From Flavobacteriaceae bacterium (lineage in GTDB: Bacteria > Bacteroidota > Bacteroidia > Flavobacteriales > Flavobacteriaceae), in NCBI GenBank assembly GCA_947451525.1, contig CANFZM010000010.1, positions 28,083 through 92,082 on the forward strand: DNA of 64,000 nucleotides, in the 5' to 3' direction. Below are positions 27,217 to 35,512 of this stretch, one piece after another. The notes below the pieces were generated by a model. That model made no database searches. It saw only the letters and a program-made list of their open reading frames with translations, and was not told the origin of the DNA. Made by a program: the position numbers and the translations under genes. Numbering within the stretch: the stretch's first letter is position 1; every line of letters starts with the position of its first letter.

Positions 27217-27603
27217 ATGGAAAAAATAAAACGATTAGGAGTTACTCCAGAGGCATTAGAAGTTGTAAAAATGCTTCAAGAAAAGTTTGGCGATTTGATG
27301 TTTTATCAAGCGGGTGGTTGTTGTGAAGGAACACAACCACAATGTTTTGAAAAAGGAGCTTTTTTTCCAAGAACTAATGATGTATGTATTGGTCAGATTG
27401 AAGGATTTGATTTCTGGTTGGATAAAGATTTATTTGAATATTGGAAATTCAGTCATTTTACTTTGGATGTAACTGATGGATTTGGTCCTGGAGGATTTTC
27501 TTTGGAAACGCCTTATGGAAAAACCTTTCAAGTAAAATACCGATTGTTTACCGAAGATGAAAGTAATAATTTAGAAGAGGTAAAATTGAATTCCTACGAT
27601 TAA
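27217..27603 (+). CDS. DUF779 protein
   Basis: This 128-residue protein has the DUF779 core: MFYQAGGCCEGTQPQCF at about residues 28-44, with three nearby cysteines, then IGQIEGFDFWLDKDLFEYWKF and DGFGPGGFSLETPYG. The family is almost always beside an aldehyde dehydrogenase, as here, and its biochemical role is unknown; a metal- or thiol-based helper function is inferred from the Cys cluster. Its stop overlaps the end of the convergent AraC gene by 4 bp. Confidence 0.92.
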   Translation: MEKIKRLGVTPEALEVVKMLQEKFGDLMFYQAGGCCEGTQPQCFEKGAFFPRTNDVCIGQIEGFDFWLDKDLFEYWKFSHFTLDVTDGFGPGGFSLETPYGKTFQVKYRLFTEDESNNLEEVKLNSYD

Positions 27604-28523
27604 TGCGTAACATTCATTAATTGGTATTGCTTTGGTGTTACACCTTCATGTTTTTTAAACAAACGAATAAAGTAATTGCAATCTTCAAATCCGGTGGCAT
27701 AGGATACTTCGTTTACGTGAATTTTCGGATTTTTCAATAACTTTTTGGCATATTTTATCTTTTCATTTAAGATAAATTCTATAGGGCTCATGCCCAATTC
27801 TCTTTTAAAATAGCGGTAAAAGGAAGTAGTACTCATGCAGGCTTTTTCGCTTAAATCTTTCAAATTAATGCTTTGCTGAATATTCTTTTTTATAAATTCA
27901 ATTGAAGCCGCTAAAGGACTATTGATTTCAAAAGGAGTATCATCTTCGTATCGTTTTACGGTTTGGGTTTGGATAATTCGTATCAATAATTCCTGTAAAG
28001 TCAAATCAGCCAACGCATCTTTGGTGATAGAGGTACTCATACATTCTTTAATTAATTTATTGATGGTCGTAGCCAAATCGACATTATTGTAAAAGAAATA
28101 ATTTTGATAATTCAATTGCCAAAAATGATTATTTCCTTCTTTAGGATAACGTTCATTAAGAAAATTAAGGGTATCTGTTATTTTGGCTTGATCGATTGCT
28201 AGTGCCAAACATTGGGTAGGATTGTTAAAACTTGCTTCTGGAAAATCAATTTTCATTCCTACATTAGAAGGAATTACTACAGTTTCACCAGGCAAATATT
28301 CAAAGCCAGGATCGTCAAAAAGATGCATTACTTTTTTTCCCCGCAACATGCTTGTCACCACCAAATCATTAAACTTTAAAGGCACTAAAGTAGATTCTTG
28401 ATAGGTTTCAAAAATATTCAACTCACAATTATTCAATGAAAAAATGGTACGATTTTCGACCAATGTTTTCAATGATTTTTCATGGGTTAGGGCAGGTGCA
28501 TGAAGTAACGATTTTAAGGGCAT
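27600..28523 (-). CDS. AraC-family transcriptional regulator
   Basis: The 307-residue protein has an N-terminal AraC-type effector domain (about 1-180; GETVVIPSNVGMKIDFPEA) and C-terminal twin HTH motifs (INLKDLSEKACMSTTSFYRY; VNEVSYATGFEDCNYFIRLF followed by KKHEGVTPKQYQ). It is convergent with the DUF779 gene and likely controls the ALDH-DUF779 pair, whose promoter holds two 21 bp-spaced repeats. The effector may be an aldehyde or related compound, by analogy only. Confidence 0.92.
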   Translation of the reverse strand: MPLKSLLHAPALTHEKSLKTLVENRTIFSLNNCELNIFETYQESTLVPLKFNDLVVTSMLRGKKVMHLFDDPGFEYLPGETVVIPSNVGMKIDFPEASFNNPTQCLALAIDQAKITDTLNFLNERYPKEGNNHFWQLNYQNYFFYNNVDLATTINKLIKECMSTSITKDALADLTLQELLIRIIQTQTVKRYEDDTPFEINSPLAASIEFIKKNIQQSINLKDLSEKACMSTTSFYRYFKRELGMSPIEFILNEKIKYAKKLLKNPKIHVNEVSYATGFEDCNYFIRLFKKHEGVTPKQYQLMNVTH

Positions 28524-28695
28524 TTATTTATTTTATTTTCGACCACTAAAATAGTAAAAATAATATTCAGTTTTCAAAAACAAAAGTTAATTGTTGCTTA
28601 GTTCTAATATATATATGAAAAAAAAATTAGTCACCAAGAAGATAAGGTATGGTAGAATCAATATATTGTAGATGAATAAAAATATCTCTATTAAC

Positions 28696-29268
28696 TTACA
28701 TCAAAAATATCCTTTCAATTGTCCAATACAATGCCACGCATCCTATTAAACTCGATATAGGATATACTACTCGTTCTTTGTACCAAATTTTGTGTGCGAA
28801 CCATTTGCTAACTAAAAAATAAGCCAAGAGTAGTACCACAATTTGTCCTAATTCTACACCAATATTAAAAGAAATTAGAGAGGTAAAAAACTGTTCTTTT
28901 GGAATTCCGATTTCTTTTAAAGCGGTTGCAAAACCCATTCCGTGAATTAATCCAAAAGCAAATAAGATAAATAGTCGATAAGGATTTACTTTGCTATGAA
29001 TAATATTTTCTAAGGAAGTAAATAGTATGGAAAGCGCAATTAATGGTTCAATATAATTGGAATTAGGCATCAGTATTCCAGATGCTGCTAATCCTAACGA
29101 AACACTATGAGCTAAAGTAAAAACGGAGCATTGAATCACTACCGATTTTAACTTTGAATTTAAAAAGAAAATACTTAAGATAAAAAGAAGGTGATCAAAA
29201 CCATACGGAAGAACGTGAGTAAATCCTAATACAATATACTGCTCAATAGTATGGAGATAACTCATCAT
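28696..29268 (-). CDS. HupE/UreJ-family membrane protein
   Basis: The 190-residue protein has about six transmembrane helices with the family pattern THVLPYGFDHLLFILSIFFL near the N-terminus, FTLAHSVSLGLA, and LIHGMGFATALKEIG. The conserved His and Asp residues within helices suggest metal handling; some HupE/UreJ members import nickel or cobalt, but this subgroup is uncharacterised. Its ATG follows the sulfatase stop with no spacer, making it the last gene of the six-gene exoprotein operon. Confidence 0.85.
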   Translation of the reverse strand: MMSYLHTIEQYIVLGFTHVLPYGFDHLLFILSIFFLNSKLKSVVIQCSVFTLAHSVSLGLAASGILMPNSNYIEPLIALSILFTSLENIIHSKVNPYRLFILFAFGLIHGMGFATALKEIGIPKEQFFTSLISFNIGVELGQIVVLLLAYFLVSKWFAHKIWYKERVVYPISSLIGCVALYWTIERIFLM

Positions 29269-30876
29269 TTAATCTTTAACCAACTTAAAGGTAGTGTTAG
29301 TTTTATCTATTATTTTTAAGAAATAGATTCCATTTGCTAAAGCCGAAAAATCTTGATTCTCAATTGATTTTCCTTTATAAATGAGTTGACCTAAATTGGA
29401 ATAAAGTTCATAATTTTCATTTCCTGTATACGATTTTAAATTTATTTTGAAATGAAAAGGATTTGGAAATACCTTTATTTCATTGGATTCAAAACTATAA
29501 GAATCAACTGAAAGCAGCGGATTGCAATAGGAAGTTCCTCCAACTAAGTTAGTCATTTCACTACATAAATAACTGTAATTAGAACTTTGAGTAGGAGTAA
29601 GGGTTCCCAATAGTAAATTTAGATTATTTGTCTCGGCAACATTATTGGTTAAATTGAAAAACTTTTCTGTACCATCGTCAAATTTCATCAATTTGTAATC
29701 GGTATTTCTCATTGTTTTACCATCTCCTGAAGTGGGTGTTAGTTTGAAAATTTCAGTAAATTCCCATGGTCTTACAGATGCAGTTTGGTTTAATAATATT
29801 GGCATTAAACTGTGGCTATCTACAACAGTTGTTGGTATTTGACTTTGCCAATTAGTATCACCAAAAAGTTCTAATATTGTTGCAAATAAATCGGCGGTAT
29901 TCACAAAAGAGTTATTGCTTCTGTTGGGATTTACAACATCGGGACCCGAAACAATAAAAGGGACTGTTACTCCGCCTTGATAAATGCTTCCTTTTGAAGG
30001 ACTACTTTGCGCTACTAAAGAATCATCACCATTGTCACCAATGAAAATAATATCGGTGTTATCCCATTTTCCAGAACTTACTAAATAGTCAAAAAAGCGC
30101 CCTATTTCTTTATCCATAGCCTCCGTCATGGCTTGAAAATAAGGAACCGGATTAGCAGTAATATCTGCTTGTGTGCCAGATAAACCAGTATTAGTAATCA
30201 AGTTGGCAGGGGGTAAATGATAGGGGGTATGTGGTGCATTAAATGCTAAATATAAAAAGAAAGGTTTTGTTGTAGGTTGACTATTTATATACGAAATTGC
30301 ATTATTAACATTTTCAGTTGTGGCATAATTAGTGCAGGTTGAACTAACGCCATTGGTAATTTTAGCCCAATTATAGAATCCGGTAACTAATTGACCAGGT
30401 TGCCCTAAAGCACCAGTTAAACTTCCTTCATAGTGATCAAATCCCATTGTTGTAGGATAATTATAACCTATTGGAGCAAAGGTTGTTAAATGCCATTTCC
30501 CAATGCAGGCTTTAGATATTCCGTTTGGCGAATAGATATTTAGCACCTTAGGAATTATATTTTCATTGATATTTAATTTTGTATTTGCACCATCCACTAC
30601 ATCACCCACACCGGTTCTAAAACTATATCTACCGGTTAAGATTCCAGCACGAGTTGGTGAACAAAGTGGATTAGACCAAGCATTATTAAAGACAACGCCT
30701 CTAGGTAAAAGACGCCTAACATTAGTTAAATTAACAACATTGGCTGCATGATCGGAATAAATATCACAATAATCTTTTCCTAAATCGTCTGCAACAATTA
30801 AAACCACATTGCGTTGTTGTGCATAATTGGTAAATCCAATAAGAAATAGAACAAAAAGGAGATTTTTTTTAATCAT
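29269..30876 (-). CDS. Secreted sulfatase with T9SS sorting domain
   Basis: The 535-residue protein has a signal peptide (to about residue 19) and a sulfatase (alkaline phosphatase-like) domain. The catalytic signature CSPTRAGILTGR begins at C72, the residue converted to formylglycine, with the metal-binding DD at 30-31 and FIGDNGDD later. The C-terminal 70 residues (KVFPNPFHFKI...ANGIYFLKI) form a type A T9SS sorting domain, so it is exported across the outer membrane. It would hydrolyse sulfate esters or, less likely, phosphonates; the substrate is unknown. Formylglycine maturation needs an enzyme not in this window. Confidence 0.92.
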   Translation of the reverse strand: MIKKNLLFVLFLIGFTNYAQQRNVVLIVADDLGKDYCDIYSDHAANVVNLTNVRRLLPRGVVFNNAWSNPLCSPTRAGILTGRYSFRTGVGDVVDGANTKLNINENIIPKVLNIYSPNGISKACIGKWHLTTFAPIGYNYPTTMGFDHYEGSLTGALGQPGQLVTGFYNWAKITNGVSSTCTNYATTENVNNAISYINSQPTTKPFFLYLAFNAPHTPYHLPPANLITNTGLSGTQADITANPVPYFQAMTEAMDKEIGRFFDYLVSSGKWDNTDIIFIGDNGDDSLVAQSSPSKGSIYQGGVTVPFIVSGPDVVNPNRSNNSFVNTADLFATILELFGDTNWQSQIPTTVVDSHSLMPILLNQTASVRPWEFTEIFKLTPTSGDGKTMRNTDYKLMKFDDGTEKFFNLTNNVAETNNLNLLLGTLTPTQSSNYSYLCSEMTNLVGGTSYCNPLLSVDSYSFESNEIKVFPNPFHFKINLKSYTGNENYELYSNLGQLIYKGKSIENQDFSALANGIYFLKIIDKTNTTFKLVKD

Positions 30877-30879
30877 TGG

Positions 30880-32085
30880 TTATTTTTTTACAAGTACTTT
30901 ATGGGTTTGTTTTAAATTATCACTTTTTATATTAATAAAATAAATTCCATCTGAAAACTCTTTAACATCGATTTTAAATTCGTTGGAAATAGATTTTTCT
31001 TCTTTAGAAAAAACAATTTTTCCGAAAATATCGGTCATTTCAATTTGCACCGAATTTAAAACTTTCGGAAAATTAATTATTACATAATTAGATGCAGGAT
31101 TTGGATAAACTTTTATTTCATTTTCTACAGAGAATTCCGTTGAACTCAAAGTTGGATTTCCTTTTACACAGATAACATAATTGGTGTTCGTTTTGGTATC
31201 ATAAGTAGTAATCCCAAATTGAGTATTCCAATACCATGCACTTGTTAAATTGGCAGGATTTGGTAAAAGCGTAGTAGAAGACCAATAATTATGAACTCCA
31301 ATGGAACTAAAAAAAGTAGTATTTACCGAAGGACTAGAAGTACTTTCCATGTTTAACGATTGTAGTTCTTTAATGTTTGGTAGTCTCCAATCGGATGCGC
31401 TTGCTAAGGTTAAACCTTCGGCATAAGTAATGGCTTGTTCCCAATTAAATAGGTTAGCGTTAGGCACTTTTTGCCAAACCAATTGGGTTACATTATCGGT
31501 TATGGTACCATTTCCATTATCTGTAAAATGATTTGGTAAAATGGTTGGAGTAGTTATATCTCTAACGGCCCTTACATGATAACTTTTGGTTCCACCTGCA
31601 CTGATAGTTTCTGCTTTGGGTTTGTTGCCAATTCCTCCACCAGAATTAGTGCACCATACTTTACTATTATCGCCCACTTGAAACGTGTTAGTCCACCAAT
31701 ATTCGGCACCTGTAAATGGAAAATAAACCACATCTTCTGCAGGATTATTTTTTTGTAAGTTCAGAATACTCATGGCTTCCATTGGGGTAGGTAATCTCCA
31801 TCCGGAATAGCCTCCAAGTGCAAGTGTACTGCAATAAGTAATGGCATTTTCAATAGTCATTTCGCCACCATCGGTTTGTTGCCACATTAATTGAGTCACA
31901 TTATCGGTTATTGTACCATTTCCATTATTGGTAAACGAAGGCACGTTGATACTATAATCCTGGTCTTCGCCAACTGTTAATGTGTAACTAGTAGTTTGCC
32001 CAGTATCGGGTAACAATGCTATAGATTTAGTAACACTTTGTGCAAAAGATATTGTGGTTAGAAATAGAAATGCTATTTTTTTCAT
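30880..32085 (-). CDS. Secreted DUF1566 (Lcl-type) protein with T9SS sorting domain
   Basis: The 401-residue protein has a signal peptide. Two tandem DUF1566/Lcl C-terminal-like repeats follow, each starting NNGNGTITDNVTQLMWQ or DNGNGTITDNVTQLVWQ and containing GWRLPTPMEAMSI or DWRLPNIKELQSL. It ends in a type A sorting domain (KVYPNPASNYVIINFP...GIYFINI). DUF1566 folds are lectin-like, so surface adhesion or ligand binding is plausible. It lies 2-3 bp from its neighbours in the exoprotein operon. Confidence 0.88.
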   Translation of the reverse strand: MKKIAFLFLTTISFAQSVTKSIALLPDTGQTTSYTLTVGEDQDYSINVPSFTNNGNGTITDNVTQLMWQQTDGGEMTIENAITYCSTLALGGYSGWRLPTPMEAMSILNLQKNNPAEDVVYFPFTGAEYWWTNTFQVGDNSKVWCTNSGGGIGNKPKAETISAGGTKSYHVRAVRDITTPTILPNHFTDNGNGTITDNVTQLVWQKVPNANLFNWEQAITYAEGLTLASASDWRLPNIKELQSLNMESTSSPSVNTTFFSSIGVHNYWSSTTLLPNPANLTSAWYWNTQFGITTYDTKTNTNYVICVKGNPTLSSTEFSVENEIKVYPNPASNYVIINFPKVLNSVQIEMTDIFGKIVFSKEEKSISNEFKIDVKEFSDGIYFINIKSDNLKQTHKVLVKK

Positions 32086-32087
32086 CG

Positions 32088-33701
32088 TTATTTAACAAGT
32101 AGTTTTTTAGTTATCTGTGCATTGTCAAATTGAAATTTCACAAAATAAGTTCCAGATGCCAAGTTTTTAATATCAATAGTAGATTTAAAAGAATCGGTTT
32201 TCAAAATCAAATCGCCTTTAATGCCATAGATAGCAATATTTTGAATGTCATTTTCTAAAATAGTATTTCCAATATTTATTTGAAGAATATCTTTTGCAGG
32301 ATTTGGATATAATGTAACAGCATTATCTAAAGCAAAAGCATTGTTTGCAAGAGGCACCGTACATTGTGAGAAGCCATTGTAATTAGTAGGTGTAGTTAGG
32401 GATGGCGTTACATAATTGAAGGTGTACGTAGTGCCACTCCAACTAAAATTAGTAGCATAACCTGGTGTGCCGTTTAAAGTATAGGAAAGGTTATAACCGT
32501 TGTTGTTTGCATTTGCTACGCAAGAAGTAATAAGTGCTCCAGAAAGTGGCCCCCAATTTTCATTTCTAACTGGATGCGCCGCTGCTTGCGGAATTAATTG
32601 GTTGGTAGCATCTTCCGTTACTTGTCCTACAAAACTTCCTATCATATAAGGTGCAGTAGAAGTTCCGTGGTAATGATACACACCATTAGTTCCGTAATGA
32701 CCATGATTGGTATCTAGGGTTGTCATTGCAGTTCCGTTTGGTTCTAAACTTCCATAAACGGCAAAACCATCCAAAGCAAAAGCACAAGGAAGGTTAGTGG
32801 TAGTTTGTCCTAAAGTATATAAATGAATTGGTGCTGTATGGTAGTGGTAATCATCCCCTTTGCCGCAGTGACCTCCATAATTATCTAGTTGTCCATCTAA
32901 GTAGGAATCGACACCAGTATTAGTATGGTAATTAAAAATAGGCACTCCATTAGCCGCAAGAGCAATGGCACCTCTAGTAAAATGTACGTTATCAATTAGT
33001 GTTGGAGTTGCAGCAATTATAGGGTTTAGAGGAATACTCCAATGGTTGGTTCCAATATAACATTGTGGGTTGGGTACTTGTTGTTGCCAACCATGATTGG
33101 AAATTCCGACCATCATAGTGTGGTTAGGAATTCCTTTACTTTCCACATAAAAATAATTGCTATCCCAAGAAGTATGCACGTTTGGAATAAAAGGGATAAA
33201 AGCAGAATTTATAAAGTTTGGATCAGTTGTAGTTAGCATTTTTTTTCCGAAACTAAACAAGGTCATAACGATTCCTGCAGAAACTATTGGGATTAAATAG
33301 TTTCTTTTTTTGCTTTCGATATTTCGGAAAATATAGATTCCAAAAACAAATAAAAATAATGCTATTAGAATCGATTTTATTAGGAAAGGGGTAACGTTTT
33401 CTGCTTTATTTACAGTAGATAAAGAAGTATTTATGGCAATAATTGCATCTTCTCTTTTCTTTACATATAATTGATCTTCGGCAGAAAGGGATTGTAAAGG
33501 CACGTCAATAATTCTATTTTGGGCATCTTCAATAGATACTAATCCATTTTTAAATTTACTAAAAGAACCGTCAATAAAGGTGTGCTCTTTTTGAATTGAC
33601 CAATGTCTTAAAACAATTTTGTTATAATTTAAGGTATGCGAGAACATAAAACCACTTAGCATACAAACTAACAATAGGATAATTTTTTTCATAAATTTCA
33701 T
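32088..33701 (-). CDS. YHYH-domain exoprotein with membrane segments and T9SS sorting domain
   Basis: The 537-residue product begins with a signal-like helix, then SFSKFKNGLVSIEDAQNR and two further hydrophobic segments (about 106-127 and 138-155) before the YHYH domain. The domain shows repeated histidines (GGHCGKGDDYHYHTAP, FALDGFAVYG, NGVYHYHGT) typical of the family and possibly metal-binding. It ends in a type A T9SS sorting domain (LYPNPAKDILQINIG). Inner-membrane segments together with a sorting domain are unusual. An alternative ATG lies 9 bp downstream. Confidence 0.85.
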   Translation of the reverse strand: MKFMKKIILLLVCMLSGFMFSHTLNYNKIVLRHWSIQKEHTFIDGSFSKFKNGLVSIEDAQNRIIDVPLQSLSAEDQLYVKKREDAIIAINTSLSTVNKAENVTPFLIKSILIALFLFVFGIYIFRNIESKKRNYLIPIVSAGIVMTLFSFGKKMLTTTDPNFINSAFIPFIPNVHTSWDSNYFYVESKGIPNHTMMVGISNHGWQQQVPNPQCYIGTNHWSIPLNPIIAATPTLIDNVHFTRGAIALAANGVPIFNYHTNTGVDSYLDGQLDNYGGHCGKGDDYHYHTAPIHLYTLGQTTTNLPCAFALDGFAVYGSLEPNGTAMTTLDTNHGHYGTNGVYHYHGTSTAPYMIGSFVGQVTEDATNQLIPQAAAHPVRNENWGPLSGALITSCVANANNNGYNLSYTLNGTPGYATNFSWSGTTYTFNYVTPSLTTPTNYNGFSQCTVPLANNAFALDNAVTLYPNPAKDILQINIGNTILENDIQNIAIYGIKGDLILKTDSFKSTIDIKNLASGTYFVKFQFDNAQITKKLLVK

Positions 33702-33761
33702 TTTATATTAAGATACCTTTTTAATAAATTCCTTGCACAATATAGTTATTTTTCTTAAAAA

Positions 33762-35501
33762 TCACCTTTTTAATAGTAATTTCCCCGATTTTATTTCCCC
33801 GTTTTCTCCTGAGATTTTGTAAAAATAAGCACCATTACTTACTTCTCCACCACCGTTATTGGTTCCATCCCAAACTACTTGAAACTTCCCTTCGTTGACA
33901 TAATTTCCTGTAGTTAAATTTTTTACACTTTGACCGAGTTCATTATAAATTGAAATCGAAATAGTTTGTGCTGTATTTAAAGTAAATGCAATAGTTGTTT
34001 CTTTTGAAAAAGGATTCGGATAGGCAATTTCATCAGCATAATTACTATTCCAAATCACAGCCGAATTAGTGCTTAGATTGTAGCAATTATTTAGTCCTAT
34101 AGTATAAGTGGCAGAAATATCTTTGTTATGTCGAGTGCTATTTTCACTTGCAGGCAAGAAGGCGCGAACATAATCTACTTGAAGTCCTGTTGCAGTAACG
34201 GTAACTCGTAGATGGCCAGAATTCCCTACAATTTGACCTGCTAAATAGCCATAAGTTGCTGCTTGGGAAGGGTAGTTAAAATTAGGCAAACTTGGTTGTG
34301 GCGTTTCTTGATATACTAAACAATCTTTGTCTTGTTTTACAAACAAATGATCGTGTCCGTGGAAAAAAATAGTTACATGATTTTCAGTCAATAAATCCTT
34401 AATAGGTTTGTACCATCCAGGTCTGTAGGACGCAAAACCGTTAGTTATTCCGTCATAGTTCTTGCCACCCCATTCGTATTTATCGGCATATTCCGTTCCG
34501 CCACGACCTTCGGGATCACCACCAACAATTTGATGCGAGAAAATAAATTTGAATTTTGCGGTACTACCTTCCAAAGTAGTTCTAAGCCAATTGTATTGTG
34601 TTGCTCCTAACGACCAATTCCAACCCGTATTTGCATTAGCATTTGGCTTCGGATTGGTATTCCAATATGGGTCAATTACAATAAAAAGAGCATCACCCCA
34701 AGTCCATGAATAATAGGCTTTTCGTTGGGCAGGCGTGTTATTTGGTCCGACAAAGTTTTGCAGGGTTGCATCCCCAGAATAAAATCCATCTGGACCCGGA
34801 TTTAAAAAATACTTTTGACGCTCTTGGGTGTTCCATACTGCAATGTTGTCTGCAGTTCCTGTTAAATTCCAACCTGCTTCTCCTTCATGGTTTCCTAAAG
34901 CAATGAATAAAGGAACAGAATGACAAATAGTTTCATAATTGGAGCGAAGTAGGTTGCAACGGTACCCTATAGTATCGTGTGGAATTTGGTTAGTAGTTAA
35001 ATTTTTTAATTTATCGGTCATTAAAAAATCTCCTAAATCAATCATAAAATCAGGATTATCTTCTAATTGGTTCTGTAAACATCTCTGATATAAAGCAACA
35101 TCTGTAGATGCATCCATGTGAGGATCGGCTTGCACTACAAAAGTAAATCCACTACCAATTTGCCTTTGCGTATGAAAATAATGCTCGGCTCTAGTGGTGA
35201 AATTGGTATCTCCTGGGTTTCTATAAATAACTCTATAGTAATATTTGGTATCTGGTTGCAATCCGTTTAGGCTTTGTTCTGCTGGATCATTCGCTGCAAA
35301 GGTTTGCCAAGATGTTTGCGATGGATAAACACCACTAATAGTTCCGTATTGCACCGCCATTTCTGCCGGAGTCGAAAAAAACATTTTAAGAGAAATACTT
35401 GAATTGGTGGGTTTTCCTAAAACTTCTTGTCTGCTTATGGTTTGTGATTTACTATTATAAACAATGAAAAGTGTAATTATTAAAAGAAAATATTTTTTCA
35501 T
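33762..35501 (-). CDS. Secreted metallophosphoesterase, purple-acid-phosphatase-like
   Basis: The 579-residue protein has a signal peptide, an N-terminal fibronectin-III-like domain (PDTKYYYRVIYR) as in purple acid phosphatases, and a calcineurin-like metallophosphoesterase domain with QADPHMDAS, DLGDF, ALGNHEGEAG and FFHGHDHLF. The C-terminus (NPFSKETTIAFTLN...GAYFYKISGENG...GKLLLKR) is FlgD-like and probably a T9SS signal. It would release phosphate outside the cell. It is a paralogue of the gene 11 bp upstream. Confidence 0.92.
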   Translation of the reverse strand: MKKYFLLIITLFIVYNSKSQTISRQEVLGKPTNSSISLKMFFSTPAEMAVQYGTISGVYPSQTSWQTFAANDPAEQSLNGLQPDTKYYYRVIYRNPGDTNFTTRAEHYFHTQRQIGSGFTFVVQADPHMDASTDVALYQRCLQNQLEDNPDFMIDLGDFLMTDKLKNLTTNQIPHDTIGYRCNLLRSNYETICHSVPLFIALGNHEGEAGWNLTGTADNIAVWNTQERQKYFLNPGPDGFYSGDATLQNFVGPNNTPAQRKAYYSWTWGDALFIVIDPYWNTNPKPNANANTGWNWSLGATQYNWLRTTLEGSTAKFKFIFSHQIVGGDPEGRGGTEYADKYEWGGKNYDGITNGFASYRPGWYKPIKDLLTENHVTIFFHGHDHLFVKQDKDCLVYQETPQPSLPNFNYPSQAATYGYLAGQIVGNSGHLRVTVTATGLQVDYVRAFLPASENSTRHNKDISATYTIGLNNCYNLSTNSAVIWNSNYADEIAYPNPFSKETTIAFTLNTAQTISISIYNELGQSVKNLTTGNYVNEGKFQVVWDGTNNGGGEVSNGAYFYKISGENGEIKSGKLLLKR

Positions 35502-35512
35502 AATTATTTAGA

